From positions 2,790,001-2,854,000 of the forward strand of contig OZ257145.1 of assembly GCA_965279315.1 (NCBI GenBank): a stretch of 64,000 nucleotides of DNA. Direction: 5' to 3'. The notes beneath the pieces were generated by a model. The model saw only the letters and a list, made by a program, of their open reading frames with translations. It did not search any database and was not told the origin of the DNA. Shown here piece after piece: positions 35,652-43,373 of the stretch. The position numbers and the translations under genes are program-made. Position 1 is the first letter of the stretch. Each line of letters opens with the position of its first letter. This stretch comes from JAPWJZ01 sp965279315. GTDB lineage: Bacteria; Pseudomonadota; Alphaproteobacteria; Micavibrionales; UBA2020.

Positions 35652-38264
35652 TTACTTCACGACTTTGAGATGCGGCGCATCGTCGCCGTTTTCGCCGGAA
35701 GCCTTGGGCTCTTCGGTAATTTCCGGCTGCTGTAACGCAGCAGGCACGGAATCCATCAGCACGCGTGATGCCGGCATGATGACGCGGGCGGTGGTGCCCA
35801 TGCCTTTCTGGCTGATAATCTTGAATTCGCCGCCATGCAGGCGCACGAGGGATTCGACGATCGTGAGGCCGAGGCCCGTGCCCGCCTTCATGCCGCTGAA
35901 GGTGGTGTCGACCTTGCCGAACGGCGTCAGCGCTTTCTTGATTTCATCTGCAGTCATGCCGATGCCGCTGTCGATCACGTCGATAAACATCTCGCCTGTT
36001 TTTTCGATGCTGGCGGTGACTTTGACCTTGCCGCCCTGCGGGGTGAATTTGATGGCGTTGCCGATGAGGTTCAACATGATCTGCTTGAAGCCCAGTTCCT
36101 CCGCCAGCAATTCCGGCAGGTCTTCGGGCAGTTCCACCTTCACTTCGACGCCCGCCTGGTCGATGCGGTTCATCATGATGGTCATGCAGGCCTTGACGGC
36201 CTTCATCAGCTTGAAGTTGCTGAGGTTCAATTCGCGGTTGCCAGTCTCGATCTTGGAAACTTCCAGAATTTCCGAGATGATTTTCAGCAGGTAATTGCCG
36301 CTGTCGTAAATGTCTTGCGCATATTCCTTATAGACCTTGATCTCGATCTGGCCCATCACCTCGTCCTTGATGATTTCCGAGAAGCCGATGACGGCGTTCA
36401 GCGGCGTGCGCAATTCATGCGACATGTTGGCGAGGAATTCCATGCGTGTGCGGCTGGAAATTTCCGCCTGCACGCGGGCATAGCGCATCGCCTCTTCCGC
36501 CTCTTTGCGCTCGGTCACGTCCCAGACGGAACCTTCGTAATAATCGACGCTGCCCTTTTCGTTGCGCACGACGCGGGCGTTTTGCAAAATCCAGATGATC
36601 TTGCCGTCGCGGCGCTTCACTTCGGCTTCGTTGCCGGATACACGTCCTTCGAACAGCAGTTTCTGCACGAATTCGGCACGCTCGTTCGGGCGCACATATA
36701 ACTGGCCGCCGATATCGCTGACTTCATTCATCATCTCGCCGGGGTTGCCGTAGCCGAGGATTTCGGCCAGCGCCATGTTGGCGGCGATAAAGCGGCCATC
36801 TGCGGAAATCTGGTAGATGCCGGAAACCGAGTTTTCAAAGATCGCGCGGAAACGCTGTTCAGCTTCGCGCACGGCCAATTCGGCGCGGCGGCGTTTTTCG
36901 ATGTCGTGGATAGACCCCACCACACGGATGCTCTTGTCTTCGGTCATGCGGAGCATGGAGAAAGCGATTTCCACCGGCTTGATCGCGCCATGGCCGAGGT
37001 TCAGCCTGGTTTCGGCGCGGTAGGCCTGACGCTCGCCGCGCACCAGCTCGTCGAACATGTCGCGCTGCTTCGTCTGCTCCGACACATCCAGCATGGCGAA
37101 CAGGGATTCACCCAAGGTGTCGGATGTTTCGCGCAGCGTCATTTTTTTCCATGTCTCGTTCAGAAACATGATGCGGCCGATTTCGTCGGTTTCGAAAATC
37201 ACGTCGGAGACGGAGTTGATGACGGCCTTATACTCGCGTTCAGACTTGCGCAGAGCGTGAAACAGCTTGTCGCGCTCGGAAATACGGCTTTGCAGTTCGG
37301 ACTGGGTGCCCTCGAGGCTTTTCGACATTTCCTCCAGCTTCATGTCCTGCGCATGCTTGCGGTGCGCAATGCTGGATGCGATGCCGGTCAAAATCATGAT
37401 GAGCGCAAGTGCGCCCCACGGCGTGAATGTCAGCAGTTTCGACATCAGCGTCGGGCGCACGCCGAACTTGATGTCCCACGACTGGTTGCCCAGCGTCAGC
37501 ACGTAATTGACGGTTTCTGTCGAAGGGTCGGCATCATCCGACGCCAGCAACGACGATATGCGCGTATCGACCAGCACGAAATCTGTATCGCGGTCCTTGA
37601 TCGTCACGCGATCGATGTCTTCGCGCTGCGTGGACCAGCTGTTCCCGAAAATCATGGCAGGCGTGGTGGCCACGAGCAGGATGCCGGTGCCGTTATCGGC
37701 CAAGCGCGATTTCAGCACCAACCCGACCGGTTCATCGGCGCTGTTTGCCGTTTTGACGTTAAACGCCGCCCAGGGCATATCGGGCAGGTAATCGATTTCG
37801 TTGAAGTTGACCTGCGCGGTTTCGCGCGTCAGTTCCTGAAAGCTCGGCCAGCCGGCGGCGGCGTCATAGGCCGTGCGTTCGGTCATGCTGCGCATGTCCT
37901 GCTGGCGCCAGACGCCCTTGTCTGTCGCCCAGAGCAGCGCAGTCAGCGGCGCATTGCCGGTCAGCAGTTTTTGCACGCCGCCGATGACGGAGGGCTGTTC
38001 CTGTGTCGCGGCATTCACGGATGAATGGAAATACTGCAGATTGCGGACGGTTTTTTCCATGTCCGTCAGCGATTGTTCTGTCGCGCGCAAAATATCGCGG
38101 GTGCGGCTGCGGGCCTCGAGGGTTTTCATGTTGCCAACGGCGAAATGCAGCGCGACAAACGCAATCGCGGCGATGACCATGCCGTTCACGAGAATGAACG
38201 AAGCGACGGTATCCGTTTTCAAATACCGCTGTGATGCGGTCTGAGCTTTGTTCTCGGTCGTCAA
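35652..38264 (-). CDS. membrane-bound PAS sensor histidine kinase
   Basis: 870 residues from a TTG start with GAGGG upstream. Order: TM1 (about 21-43), periplasmic sensor region (44-280), TM2 (281-300), coiled coil (305-340), PAS 1 (342-455), PAS 2 with PAC (471-585), HisKA with phospho-accepting His616 in SHELRTPLN, and HATPase (N-box NLIGNAIKFTP, then DSGIGM and GTGLGLTIVESL). It has no receiver domain, and no response regulator lies nearby, so its partner is encoded elsewhere. The signal is unknown. The C-terminus has a polar tail. Confidence 0.92.
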   Translation of the reverse strand: MTTENKAQTASQRYLKTDTVASFILVNGMVIAAIAFVALHFAVGNMKTLEARSRTRDILRATEQSLTDMEKTVRNLQYFHSSVNAATQEQPSVIGGVQKLLTGNAPLTALLWATDKGVWRQQDMRSMTERTAYDAAAGWPSFQELTRETAQVNFNEIDYLPDMPWAAFNVKTANSADEPVGLVLKSRLADNGTGILLVATTPAMIFGNSWSTQREDIDRVTIKDRDTDFVLVDTRISSLLASDDADPSTETVNYVLTLGNQSWDIKFGVRPTLMSKLLTFTPWGALALIMILTGIASSIAHRKHAQDMKLEEMSKSLEGTQSELQSRISERDKLFHALRKSEREYKAVINSVSDVIFETDEIGRIMFLNETWKKMTLRETSDTLGESLFAMLDVSEQTKQRDMFDELVRGERQAYRAETRLNLGHGAIKPVEIAFSMLRMTEDKSIRVVGSIHDIEKRRRAELAVREAEQRFRAIFENSVSGIYQISADGRFIAANMALAEILGYGNPGEMMNEVSDIGGQLYVRPNERAEFVQKLLFEGRVSGNEAEVKRRDGKIIWILQNARVVRNEKGSVDYYEGSVWDVTERKEAEEAMRYARVQAEISSRTRMEFLANMSHELRTPLNAVIGFSEIIKDEVMGQIEIKVYKEYAQDIYDSGNYLLKIISEILEVSKIETGNRELNLSNFKLMKAVKACMTIMMNRIDQAGVEVKVELPEDLPELLAEELGFKQIMLNLIGNAIKFTPQGGKVKVTASIEKTGEMFIDVIDSGIGMTADEIKKALTPFGKVDTTFSGMKAGTGLGLTIVESLVRLHGGEFKIISQKGMGTTARVIMPASRVLMDSVPAALQQPEITEEPKASGENGDDAPHLKVVK

Positions 38265-38588
38265 GGCGGAGCCCTCTCCCTTGACCCTTTCACAGATATT
38301 TCATCCGCTTGGGGGTCAGTTTTGCTGCCGTACCTCTATACTTATGTATTTCATTTAAACTTTTATTAAATTTAGTCTCAAATCCAAAAATAAAGATGAC
38401 ACACCCCGCTATGTGGCTGTTTTGTGTAATCTTATTAGTCATTTATGTTAATAAATGTCGTTTTAGGGGATTGCCACGGTTCTATATTTCAATACACTTG
38501 TTCTACTTATAAGAAAAAAACGGCCTCAGAGTGTGTGCAAATTGGGGTTCGCAGCCGGAAACCGGCGCAACCTGTTCGGGGGCAGAAA
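38265..38588. other. AT-rich intergenic region between divergent histidine kinase and patatin genes
   Basis: 324 bp without a confident gene, markedly AT-rich from about 38330 to 38520. A weak plus-strand promoter is possible (TTGTGT at 38422-38427, TATGTT at 38444-38449, spacer 16). A 38-codon open frame at 38396-38512 would encode a single hydrophobic helix, but its ribosome site is poor. Confidence 0.4.
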
Positions 38589-40049
38589 ATGACCGAGAAC
38601 AAGAAGAAACGCGTCTTCACAGTCCTGTCGATCGACGGCGGCGGCATCCGTGGCGTTGTGCCTGCGCGCATCTTGCAGGAAATCGAGGAGCGCACCGGCA
38701 AACCCATCGCCGAATTGTTCGACATGGTCGGCGGCACATCGACCGGCGCCATCCTCGGCGCAGGCCTTGTAGTGCCTGACGAGCAGAACCCGACCAAGCC
38801 GAAACATTCCGCGCAGGAACTGAAAAATTTTTACTACACCTTCGGCCCGAAAATTTTCCCGGAGCTGCGCTTCAAGAGCATACGCAAGCTGTCCTCCTCC
38901 GCCCTCTATGACCCCAAGCCGCTGGAAGATGCGCTGAAGGAAAAGCTGGGCGATTACAAGATGAAGGATTCCCTGACCCACCTGCTGATCCCCGCGACGG
39001 ACATCAAGAATTTCCGCCCGGTCTGGATCGCGCATATCAAGGGACAGAAAGACAAATCGCCGGAAGGCTGGTCGAGCATGCTGATGCGCGACGCCGTGCG
39101 CGCCTCCACCACCGCGCCCACCTATTTCCCGTCGAAATATTATTCGACCACGCCGAACGAAGACATGCCCAACGTCACGCACCGCCACGCGCTGATCGAC
39201 GGCGGATTCTTTGCCGGCAATTCCATGCGCAGGCTGATGACGCAGGCACGGAAGCTCGCCCCGCCCGATGCGGAAATCGTGGTTGTGCACCTTGGCACCG
39301 GCAACGTCGAAAACTCGCTGTCACCGGAAGAATTCAACAAGCTCGGCCCCATCGGCATGATTTCGAAATCGAACGGCAATCTGCTGCTGTCGCTGGTCAT
39401 CAACATGTCGCTGATGGATGTGGCGAATGATATCCGCGACGAGATTGGCGACCGCTTCATCAGCTTCGACGGCATCCTGAACGGCGAGGCCGATCCCGCC
39501 GCGCCCACTTCGACGATGGACGATGCCAGCCTGAAAAACCTGAAGGCGCTTGAAAAATTTGCCGAGAAGATCATCAAGGACAACGATTCCGAAATGGACC
39601 GCCTCTGCGATATCCTGAAGCACCGCGTGTTCGCTGAAGAATACCATCAGGAAAGCAAGAACGCGCTGCTCAAGCTCACGGCCATCCTCGAAGACGTCAA
39701 GACCGTCAAGACGCTGGGCAAGACGTATAAAAAGATTTTGGGTTATGCGAGCGATATCGTGACCGACACGCCAGAGCCGGGCGACGCCGAAATGAAGACG
39801 CTGGCGCAGGCGCTGACCGAACAGCACAAACACGACCTCGACCGTATCTATCATGTCGTGCAGGACAAGCTGGAGGGCCAGAACAAGATCCTCAACAGCA
39901 TCAAGGAAGCGGGCGAAGATCTGACCAAATTCGTCAAGAAGCTCGGCTCCCCCTTCCGTCCCCTTCCCCCTTCGCCCGACAACGACAATACCGAGGCGAA
40001 TGCGCAGCCGTGGAAGCACCGCGCAGGCGACAAGCCGAAGCAGCCCTAA
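38589..40049 (+). CDS. soluble patatin-like phospholipase with C-terminal helical extension
   Basis: 486 residues from the ATG at 38589; the frame opens earlier at 38445 without support. The patatin domain fills about residues 8-300: SIDGGGIRGVVPARIL (oxyanion loop 17-22), GTSTG with Ser51, and the dyad Asp in LIDGGFFAGNS. No signal peptide, so it is cytoplasmic, unlike the lipoprotein patatin at 10203. About 150 further residues are charged helices (LKNLKALEKFAEKIIKDN..., LTEQHKHDLDRIYHVVQDK) with a Pro-rich end. This patatin class includes plant-type and CapV-like enzymes, but no cyclase gene is near. Confidence 0.85.
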   Translation: MTENKKKRVFTVLSIDGGGIRGVVPARILQEIEERTGKPIAELFDMVGGTSTGAILGAGLVVPDEQNPTKPKHSAQELKNFYYTFGPKIFPELRFKSIRKLSSSALYDPKPLEDALKEKLGDYKMKDSLTHLLIPATDIKNFRPVWIAHIKGQKDKSPEGWSSMLMRDAVRASTTAPTYFPSKYYSTTPNEDMPNVTHRHALIDGGFFAGNSMRRLMTQARKLAPPDAEIVVVHLGTGNVENSLSPEEFNKLGPIGMISKSNGNLLLSLVINMSLMDVANDIRDEIGDRFISFDGILNGEADPAAPTSTMDDASLKNLKALEKFAEKIIKDNDSEMDRLCDILKHRVFAEEYHQESKNALLKLTAILEDVKTVKTLGKTYKKILGYASDIVTDTPEPGDAEMKTLAQALTEQHKHDLDRIYHVVQDKLEGQNKILNSIKEAGEDLTKFVKKLGSPFRPLPPSPDNDNTEANAQPWKHRAGDKPKQP

Positions 40050-40065
40050 AAATCTAAAACCGGTT

Positions 40066-40095
40066 TTGACCGCTATCGGTGATGCGTGTTATAAA
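40066..40095 (+). promoter_or_regulatory. promoter of the FUSC-type gene, apparently leaderless
   Basis: TTGACC (40066-40071), an 18-base spacer and TATAAA (40090-40095). The -10 ends seven bases before the ATG at 40103, and an earlier in-frame ATG (40079) falls between the two boxes, which argues against it being the start. Confidence 0.55.
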
Positions 40096-40102
40096 CACCA
40101 TC

Positions 40103-41200
40103 ATGTCTTTCGTTCACGATTTTATTTCCAAACATAAAGGCAAAATCCGCCTCTCCGTGCGCATCACGGTGTCGGCGCTGGCGGCCTATGCGATCAACAC
40201 ATGGCTGCAGCTGCCGCAGGGTTACTGGATTGCCTTCACCGCGATCCTTGTCGTGCAGGCGAGCGTCGGCGGCTCGGTCAAGGCGGTGGTGGAGCGCATG
40301 ATGGGCACATTCGCGGGCGCCGCCTATGGCGCGTTCATCGCGTCCGTCTGGGGGCACCTGCCGCATGAATATTATTTCGGGGCGATCATCGCGGGCATTG
40401 CGCCTATTTCGTTCATCGCCGCCCTCTATCCCAGTTTCCGCATCGCACCGATCACGGTGGCCATCGTGCTGTTCAGCGATACCGCGCATAACATGAGCCC
40501 GCTTGTGTATGCCGAACACCGCGTCATGGAAATCGGCGTCGGCTGCCTGATCGGCCTTGTGGTCTCGCTGACCGTCCTGCCGTCACGCGCGCACAAGGTT
40601 CTGGCGAATGCGGCGTCGACCGTGCTTGGCACTTATGCCGACCTGCTGTCCAAGCTGCTGGATGTGGCGGCGGGCAAGCTGGATTATACCGAGGTCGAAA
40701 AACAGCATGCCGATATCCGCGCCGCCATCGGCCGCATGGAATTGGTGGGCGAAGACGCGACACGGGAACGCAAGAGCAAGCTGACCGACGAGCCGGACCC
40801 CGACCCCATCCTGCGCATGATCCGCCGCCTGCGTTTTGACCTTGTGATGATCGGCCGCGCGGTGATGCACCCGATGCCGCCCGCTGTCATGCAGGCATTG
40901 AACCCGCCGCTGACGGTTGTTGCCGCGGAATCATCGACACTCATGCGCATGGCGGCTGCCACACTGTCCGGCAAGCCGGAAATAAAAGTGCCGGAAAGCC
41001 TTGAAATTGCCTATGGCGCGTTCGGCGCGGCGATGGCGGAACTGCACCGCACCCATGCTCTTGCCCCGCTGACCGAAGGCGAAACGGGGCGCGTGTTCAC
41101 GCTCAGTTTTTCGCTGGAACAACTGCACCAGAACCTGCGCGACCTCGTCGCGCGCGCCAATGAATTTGGTGGCGAGGACGATACGGTTACGACCGGGTGA
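40103..41200 (+). CDS. FUSC-family (aromatic acid exporter-like) inner-membrane protein
   Basis: 365 residues. The N-terminal half has about six membrane helices in the FUSC pattern (VRITVSALAAYAINTWLQLPQGYWIAFTAILVVQASVGGSVKAVVERMMGTFAGA..., YFGAIIAGIAPISFIAALYPSFRIAPITVAIVLF, VMEIGVGCLIGLVVSLTVLP). The C-terminal half is soluble and helical. FUSC proteins such as AaeB and YccS are thought to export aromatic acids or related compounds; the substrate is unknown and no membrane-fusion partner is adjacent. The start was chosen by promoter position. Confidence 0.82.
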   Translation: MSFVHDFISKHKGKIRLSVRITVSALAAYAINTWLQLPQGYWIAFTAILVVQASVGGSVKAVVERMMGTFAGAAYGAFIASVWGHLPHEYYFGAIIAGIAPISFIAALYPSFRIAPITVAIVLFSDTAHNMSPLVYAEHRVMEIGVGCLIGLVVSLTVLPSRAHKVLANAASTVLGTYADLLSKLLDVAAGKLDYTEVEKQHADIRAAIGRMELVGEDATRERKSKLTDEPDPDPILRMIRRLRFDLVMIGRAVMHPMPPAVMQALNPPLTVVAAESSTLMRMAAATLSGKPEIKVPESLEIAYGAFGAAMAELHRTHALAPLTEGETGRVFTLSFSLEQLHQNLRDLVARANEFGGEDDTVTTG

Positions 41201-41498
41201 TTTTCGTGAACTGCGCGGTTTTCGGCGCGGCTAATTCATGCGATGTGCCATGGCCGACAACGTCGGTAATGGTCGCAACAGTCTGCACATGATCCGCATG
41301 CTCGCGCTGCTTGCGCCCCGCGACGAGGCCTGCAAGAAAATCGCTGTCCTGCCGCCATTCGGTGATGGGGTCCACGGGTTCTTCATGCGACAAAACCGGC
41401 TGCTGCATTTTCAACAGGCGATCAGCGGTATCTTCACCACGATCCGCAGAGCCAAAAATGCCCGTAAGCTTTTTCGTGATTTTTTCCCAAGCCGACAT
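41187..41498 (-). CDS. small unknown protein 1 of the A-P-x-T-A-x-F tail array
   Basis: 103 residues from the ATG at 41498. The N-terminus MSAWEKITKKLTGIFG looks like an amphipathic helix; the middle is acidic and polar. The tail module runs from about TDVVGHGTSHEL into APKTAQFTK (core at 41208-41228) and ends four residues later. The gene is last in transcription order and begins seven bases after the stop of array gene 2. Its 3' end overlaps the FUSC gene by 14 bases, tail to tail. No known family. Confidence 0.7.
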   Translation of the reverse strand: MSAWEKITKKLTGIFGSADRGEDTADRLLKMQQPVLSHEEPVDPITEWRQDSDFLAGLVAGRKQREHADHVQTVATITDVVGHGTSHELAAPKTAQFTKITRS

Positions 41499-41505
41499 AG
41501 GAAAA

Positions 41506-41826
41506 TTACAGGGTTTTCTTGAATGTCGCCGTTTTGGGCGCGGAAATGCCGCCCGCCGTCGCTTCGGGCTTGAAGCCAGTCGTTGCAACGACCGCATCGG
41601 CCTTGGCCTGCGCGGTTGCCTCTTCGGTTGCGAATTTCACCTGCCCCGATTCAACCATGCCGCGCCATTTCCAGTCGGAAATCGGTTCGGTCAATGCCTG
41701 TACGGTGGCAGCGTTTTCCCAAGGGCTCGGATCAGGCTTGCGCGCATATTCGTCGTTTTTCTTTTCCGACGACGTATTGAACGCGCCCATGAAATTCGAG
41801 ATTGTGTCTTTAAAAGTCGTTCCCAT
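41506..41826 (-). CDS. small unknown protein 2 of the tail array
   Basis: 106 residues from the ATG at 41826 (AGGGG six bases upstream). The N-terminus MGTTFKDTISNFMGAFN is again helix-like, then comes a polar middle with DWKWRGMVESGQVKFATEEATAQ. The tail core APKTATFKK stands at the very C-terminus (core about 41512-41532). The stretch before it is the most divergent of the six. It has its own promoter at 41871-41899, so genes 2 and 1 can be expressed separately from the rest. Confidence 0.7.
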   Translation of the reverse strand: MGTTFKDTISNFMGAFNTSSEKKNDEYARKPDPSPWENAATVQALTEPISDWKWRGMVESGQVKFATEEATAQAKADAVVATTGFKPEATAGGISAPKTATFKKTL

Positions 41827-41870
41827 TCGCACCCCTGCACCCCCGCCGGATAATCGACAGGCATGAACAC

Positions 41871-41899
41871 ATTGTATCGCGAATGCACTATTATGTCAA
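41871..41899 (-). promoter_or_regulatory. internal promoter of the tail array
   Basis: TTGACA (41894-41899), exactly 17 bases, TACAAT (41871-41876). The -35 continues as TTGACATAATA and the -10 is preceded by GA, as in the array's upstream promoter. Confidence 0.65.
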
Positions 41900-41921
41900 A
41901 TTTGACCGCTCGAGCAGGTTG

Positions 41922-42197
41922 CTAACGCCGAAAACGAGCCGTGCGGGGCGCGATGACGGGGATCTCTGTGCCCGTTGTCATGACGGCGGCAATGCCGGAA
42001 ACCCGGGTCTGCCGTTCCTGCTTTTCCGCCTGCGCCGTAAAATGCCGCGCAAGTTCTTCTTCCGCGACAATCAGCTGATCCAGTCTCTCAACAGTCGCCT
42101 GCAGGCGCTGCGGGTTGATGCTCGACACATAATTGCCGTTTTCATCGCGCTTGACGTTCGCGGCAGCTTTTTCAATCATGCTTTCGATATCGAACAT
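41922..42197 (-). CDS. small unknown protein 3 of the tail array
   Basis: 91 residues from the ATG at 42197 with GAGGA overlapping the stop of gene 4. The body is one long charged helix (IEKAAANVKRDENG, then RLDQLIVAEEELARHFTAQAEKQERQ), probably a coiled coil. The tail module IAAVMTTGTEIPVIAPRTARFRR ends the protein with no residues after it (core about 41928-41948). No signal peptide or membrane segment. Confidence 0.7.
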   Translation of the reverse strand: MFDIESMIEKAAANVKRDENGNYVSSINPQRLQATVERLDQLIVAEEELARHFTAQAEKQERQTRVSGIAAVMTTGTEIPVIAPRTARFRR

Positions 42198-42207
42198 ATT
42201 TTATCCT

Positions 42208-42471
42208 CTAGAGGCTGACTGCTTTTTTGAATCGCGCGGTTTGCGGTGCGGCAACGGGCTTCTGCGCTCCCTTTCCGACCACCCACTGCACTTCGGCAAG
42301 GTTGCGCTTTTCCAGGTATTGCGTATATTCCGCCATCTTGCGCGCCTCCATTTCTTCTATCTCTCGTGTCCGGCGCCGGTCTTCCTCTTGCAGGCGCTGG
42401 TCCAGCGCGCGTTTGCGATCATCCGCTGAAGATCCTGCGAAGACGTTCCTGAACTGGTTGAAAATACTCAT
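42208..42471 (-). CDS. small unknown protein 4 of the tail array
   Basis: 87 residues. The N-terminus MSIFNQFRNVFAG is followed by an Arg/Glu-rich helix (RKRALDQRLQEEDRRRTREIEEMEARKM) likely to be a coiled coil. The tail module VQWVVGKGAQKPVAAPQTARFKK precedes a five-residue end AVSL (core about 42226-42246). The ATG overlaps the stop of gene 5 by four bases. The N-terminal MxxFNxFRxxF pattern is shared with the 43374-43730 protein. Confidence 0.72.
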   Translation of the reverse strand: MSIFNQFRNVFAGSSADDRKRALDQRLQEEDRRRTREIEEMEARKMAEYTQYLEKRNLAEVQWVVGKGAQKPVAAPQTARFKKAVSL

Positions 42472-42863
42472 GACAGCACCCCGGCCCCGCGCTGTTTCCT
42501 GAAGCGCGCTGTTTGCGGCGCGGAAACCTGCCCCTGCATGCCATCGGAAACGATCGTGGCAACGGCCGTCATCCGCTGGTAATCAGCGATACGCGCGGCC
42601 TGTTGCTGCTGGAATTGCCATTGCTGCGTGCGCTGCTGTTCTTCCTCATGCGCCTGTTCGTGGAGTGCGTCTATTTTTCCCTGCAACACACGGCTTGCAT
42701 TGTTGATCTGGCCGATAATTTCCTGCCGTGCTTTTCCTGTTCCGTCCACAGCGCCCTGCATGCGGTCATGCGCCGCGAGAAGCTTGGCGGTGTCGATCAT
42801 TTTACGGTTTTCGAAACCGGCAGGCAGGTCAGGGAATGCGAAATCGTTGAATGAATCTTTCAT
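42468..42863 (-). CDS. small unknown protein 5 of the tail array
   Basis: 131 residues. The N-terminal part is DSFNDFAFPDLPAGFENRKM, followed by a long Gln/Glu/Arg-rich helix (ARQEIIGQINNASRVLQGKIDALHEQ, EEEQQRTQQWQFQQQQAARI) suggestive of a coiled coil. The tail module VATIVSDGMQGQVSAPQTARFRK is followed by RGAGVLS and related residues (core about 42498-42518). The ATG overlaps the stop of gene 6 by four bases. No known family. Confidence 0.72.
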   Translation of the reverse strand: MKDSFNDFAFPDLPAGFENRKMIDTAKLLAAHDRMQGAVDGTGKARQEIIGQINNASRVLQGKIDALHEQAHEEEQQRTQQWQFQQQQAARIADYQRMTAVATIVSDGMQGQVSAPQTARFRKQRGAGVLS

Positions 42864-43291
42864 GCCTGTCTGCCCATTTTCGTGAAGCGCGCAGTGCGCG
42901 GCGCCTTGACTTCGGCTTGCGTGCCGCCGGCCATGACGGTGGCAACCTGCGATGCGCGTTGCGCGGGCGTGGCGTCGGGCGCTTGCGCGACGGGAGGTGC
43001 ATCACCGGACGGCAGGATGCCAATATTCGATTTGGGTTTTGGCAGCCCGAAATTCTTGGCGGAGTTCATGAGCCTGTCATCATGCGCGCTGATATTCGCG
43101 TGGCTGATCTCGTGGCTGAAAATGAATGGGTCGAGCTGTTGTGTTTTGTTGATTTTATTATTTTCGAGTTCGAGTTTCTTGTCGGCCAGTTCCATGCGCT
43201 TCAGTTCATTCTCGCCATAAGGGTCGAGATAGACCGACATCATCTTGGCCGCTTTGCTGAAAAATTCCTTCACGATATACCCCGTCCCCAC
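42860..43291 (-). CDS. small unknown protein 6 (first gene) of the tail array
   Basis: 143 residues from a GTG at 43291; a GTG at 43273 is also possible. The middle has HEISHANISAH (His60 to His70), which matches the HExxHxxxxxH spacing of zinc proteases, though without the family glycine or any other protease feature. A Pro/Ala-rich linker (about 85-110) leads to the tail module VATVMAGGTQAEVKAPRTARFTK, followed by MGRQA (core about 42878-42898). It is first in transcription order, with a strong promoter 28 bases upstream. Confidence 0.68.
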   Translation of the reverse strand: MGTGYIVKEFFSKAAKMMSVYLDPYGENELKRMELADKKLELENNKINKTQQLDPFIFSHEISHANISAHDDRLMNSAKNFGLPKPKSNIGILPSGDAPPVAQAPDATPAQRASQVATVMAGGTQAEVKAPRTARFTKMGRQA

Positions 43292-43318
43292 CGCGCTTTA
43301 ATGCGCGGCATGGGAAAC

Positions 43319-43347
43319 AGTGTATCAAAACTATCATATTATGTCAA
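43319..43347 (-). promoter_or_regulatory. main promoter of the tail array
   Basis: TTGACA (43342-43347), 17 bases, TACACT (43319-43324). The -35 is extended to TTGACATAATA. A 6-bp GC-rich inverted repeat (CCGCGC / GCGCGG, 43291-43308) lies between the promoter and the first gene and touches its start codon. Confidence 0.65.
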
Positions 43348-43373
43348 ATATAAGCGTGTAAAAGCCTTTTATA

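Noticed and set aside
38396..38512. Possible 38-residue single-helix membrane peptide
   Set aside because: Weak ribosome site, AT-rich spacer and no conservation evidence; noted only in the spacer entry.
38589..41200. CBASS-like defence locus around the second patatin
   Set aside because: No CD-NTase, E1/E2/JAB or other signalling gene is adjacent; the neighbours are a histidine kinase and a FUSC protein.
43272..43311. 13-codon ATG frame right at the predicted transcript start of the tail array
   Set aside because: Too short and without peptide features; an upstream regulatory ORF cannot be supported from sequence alone.
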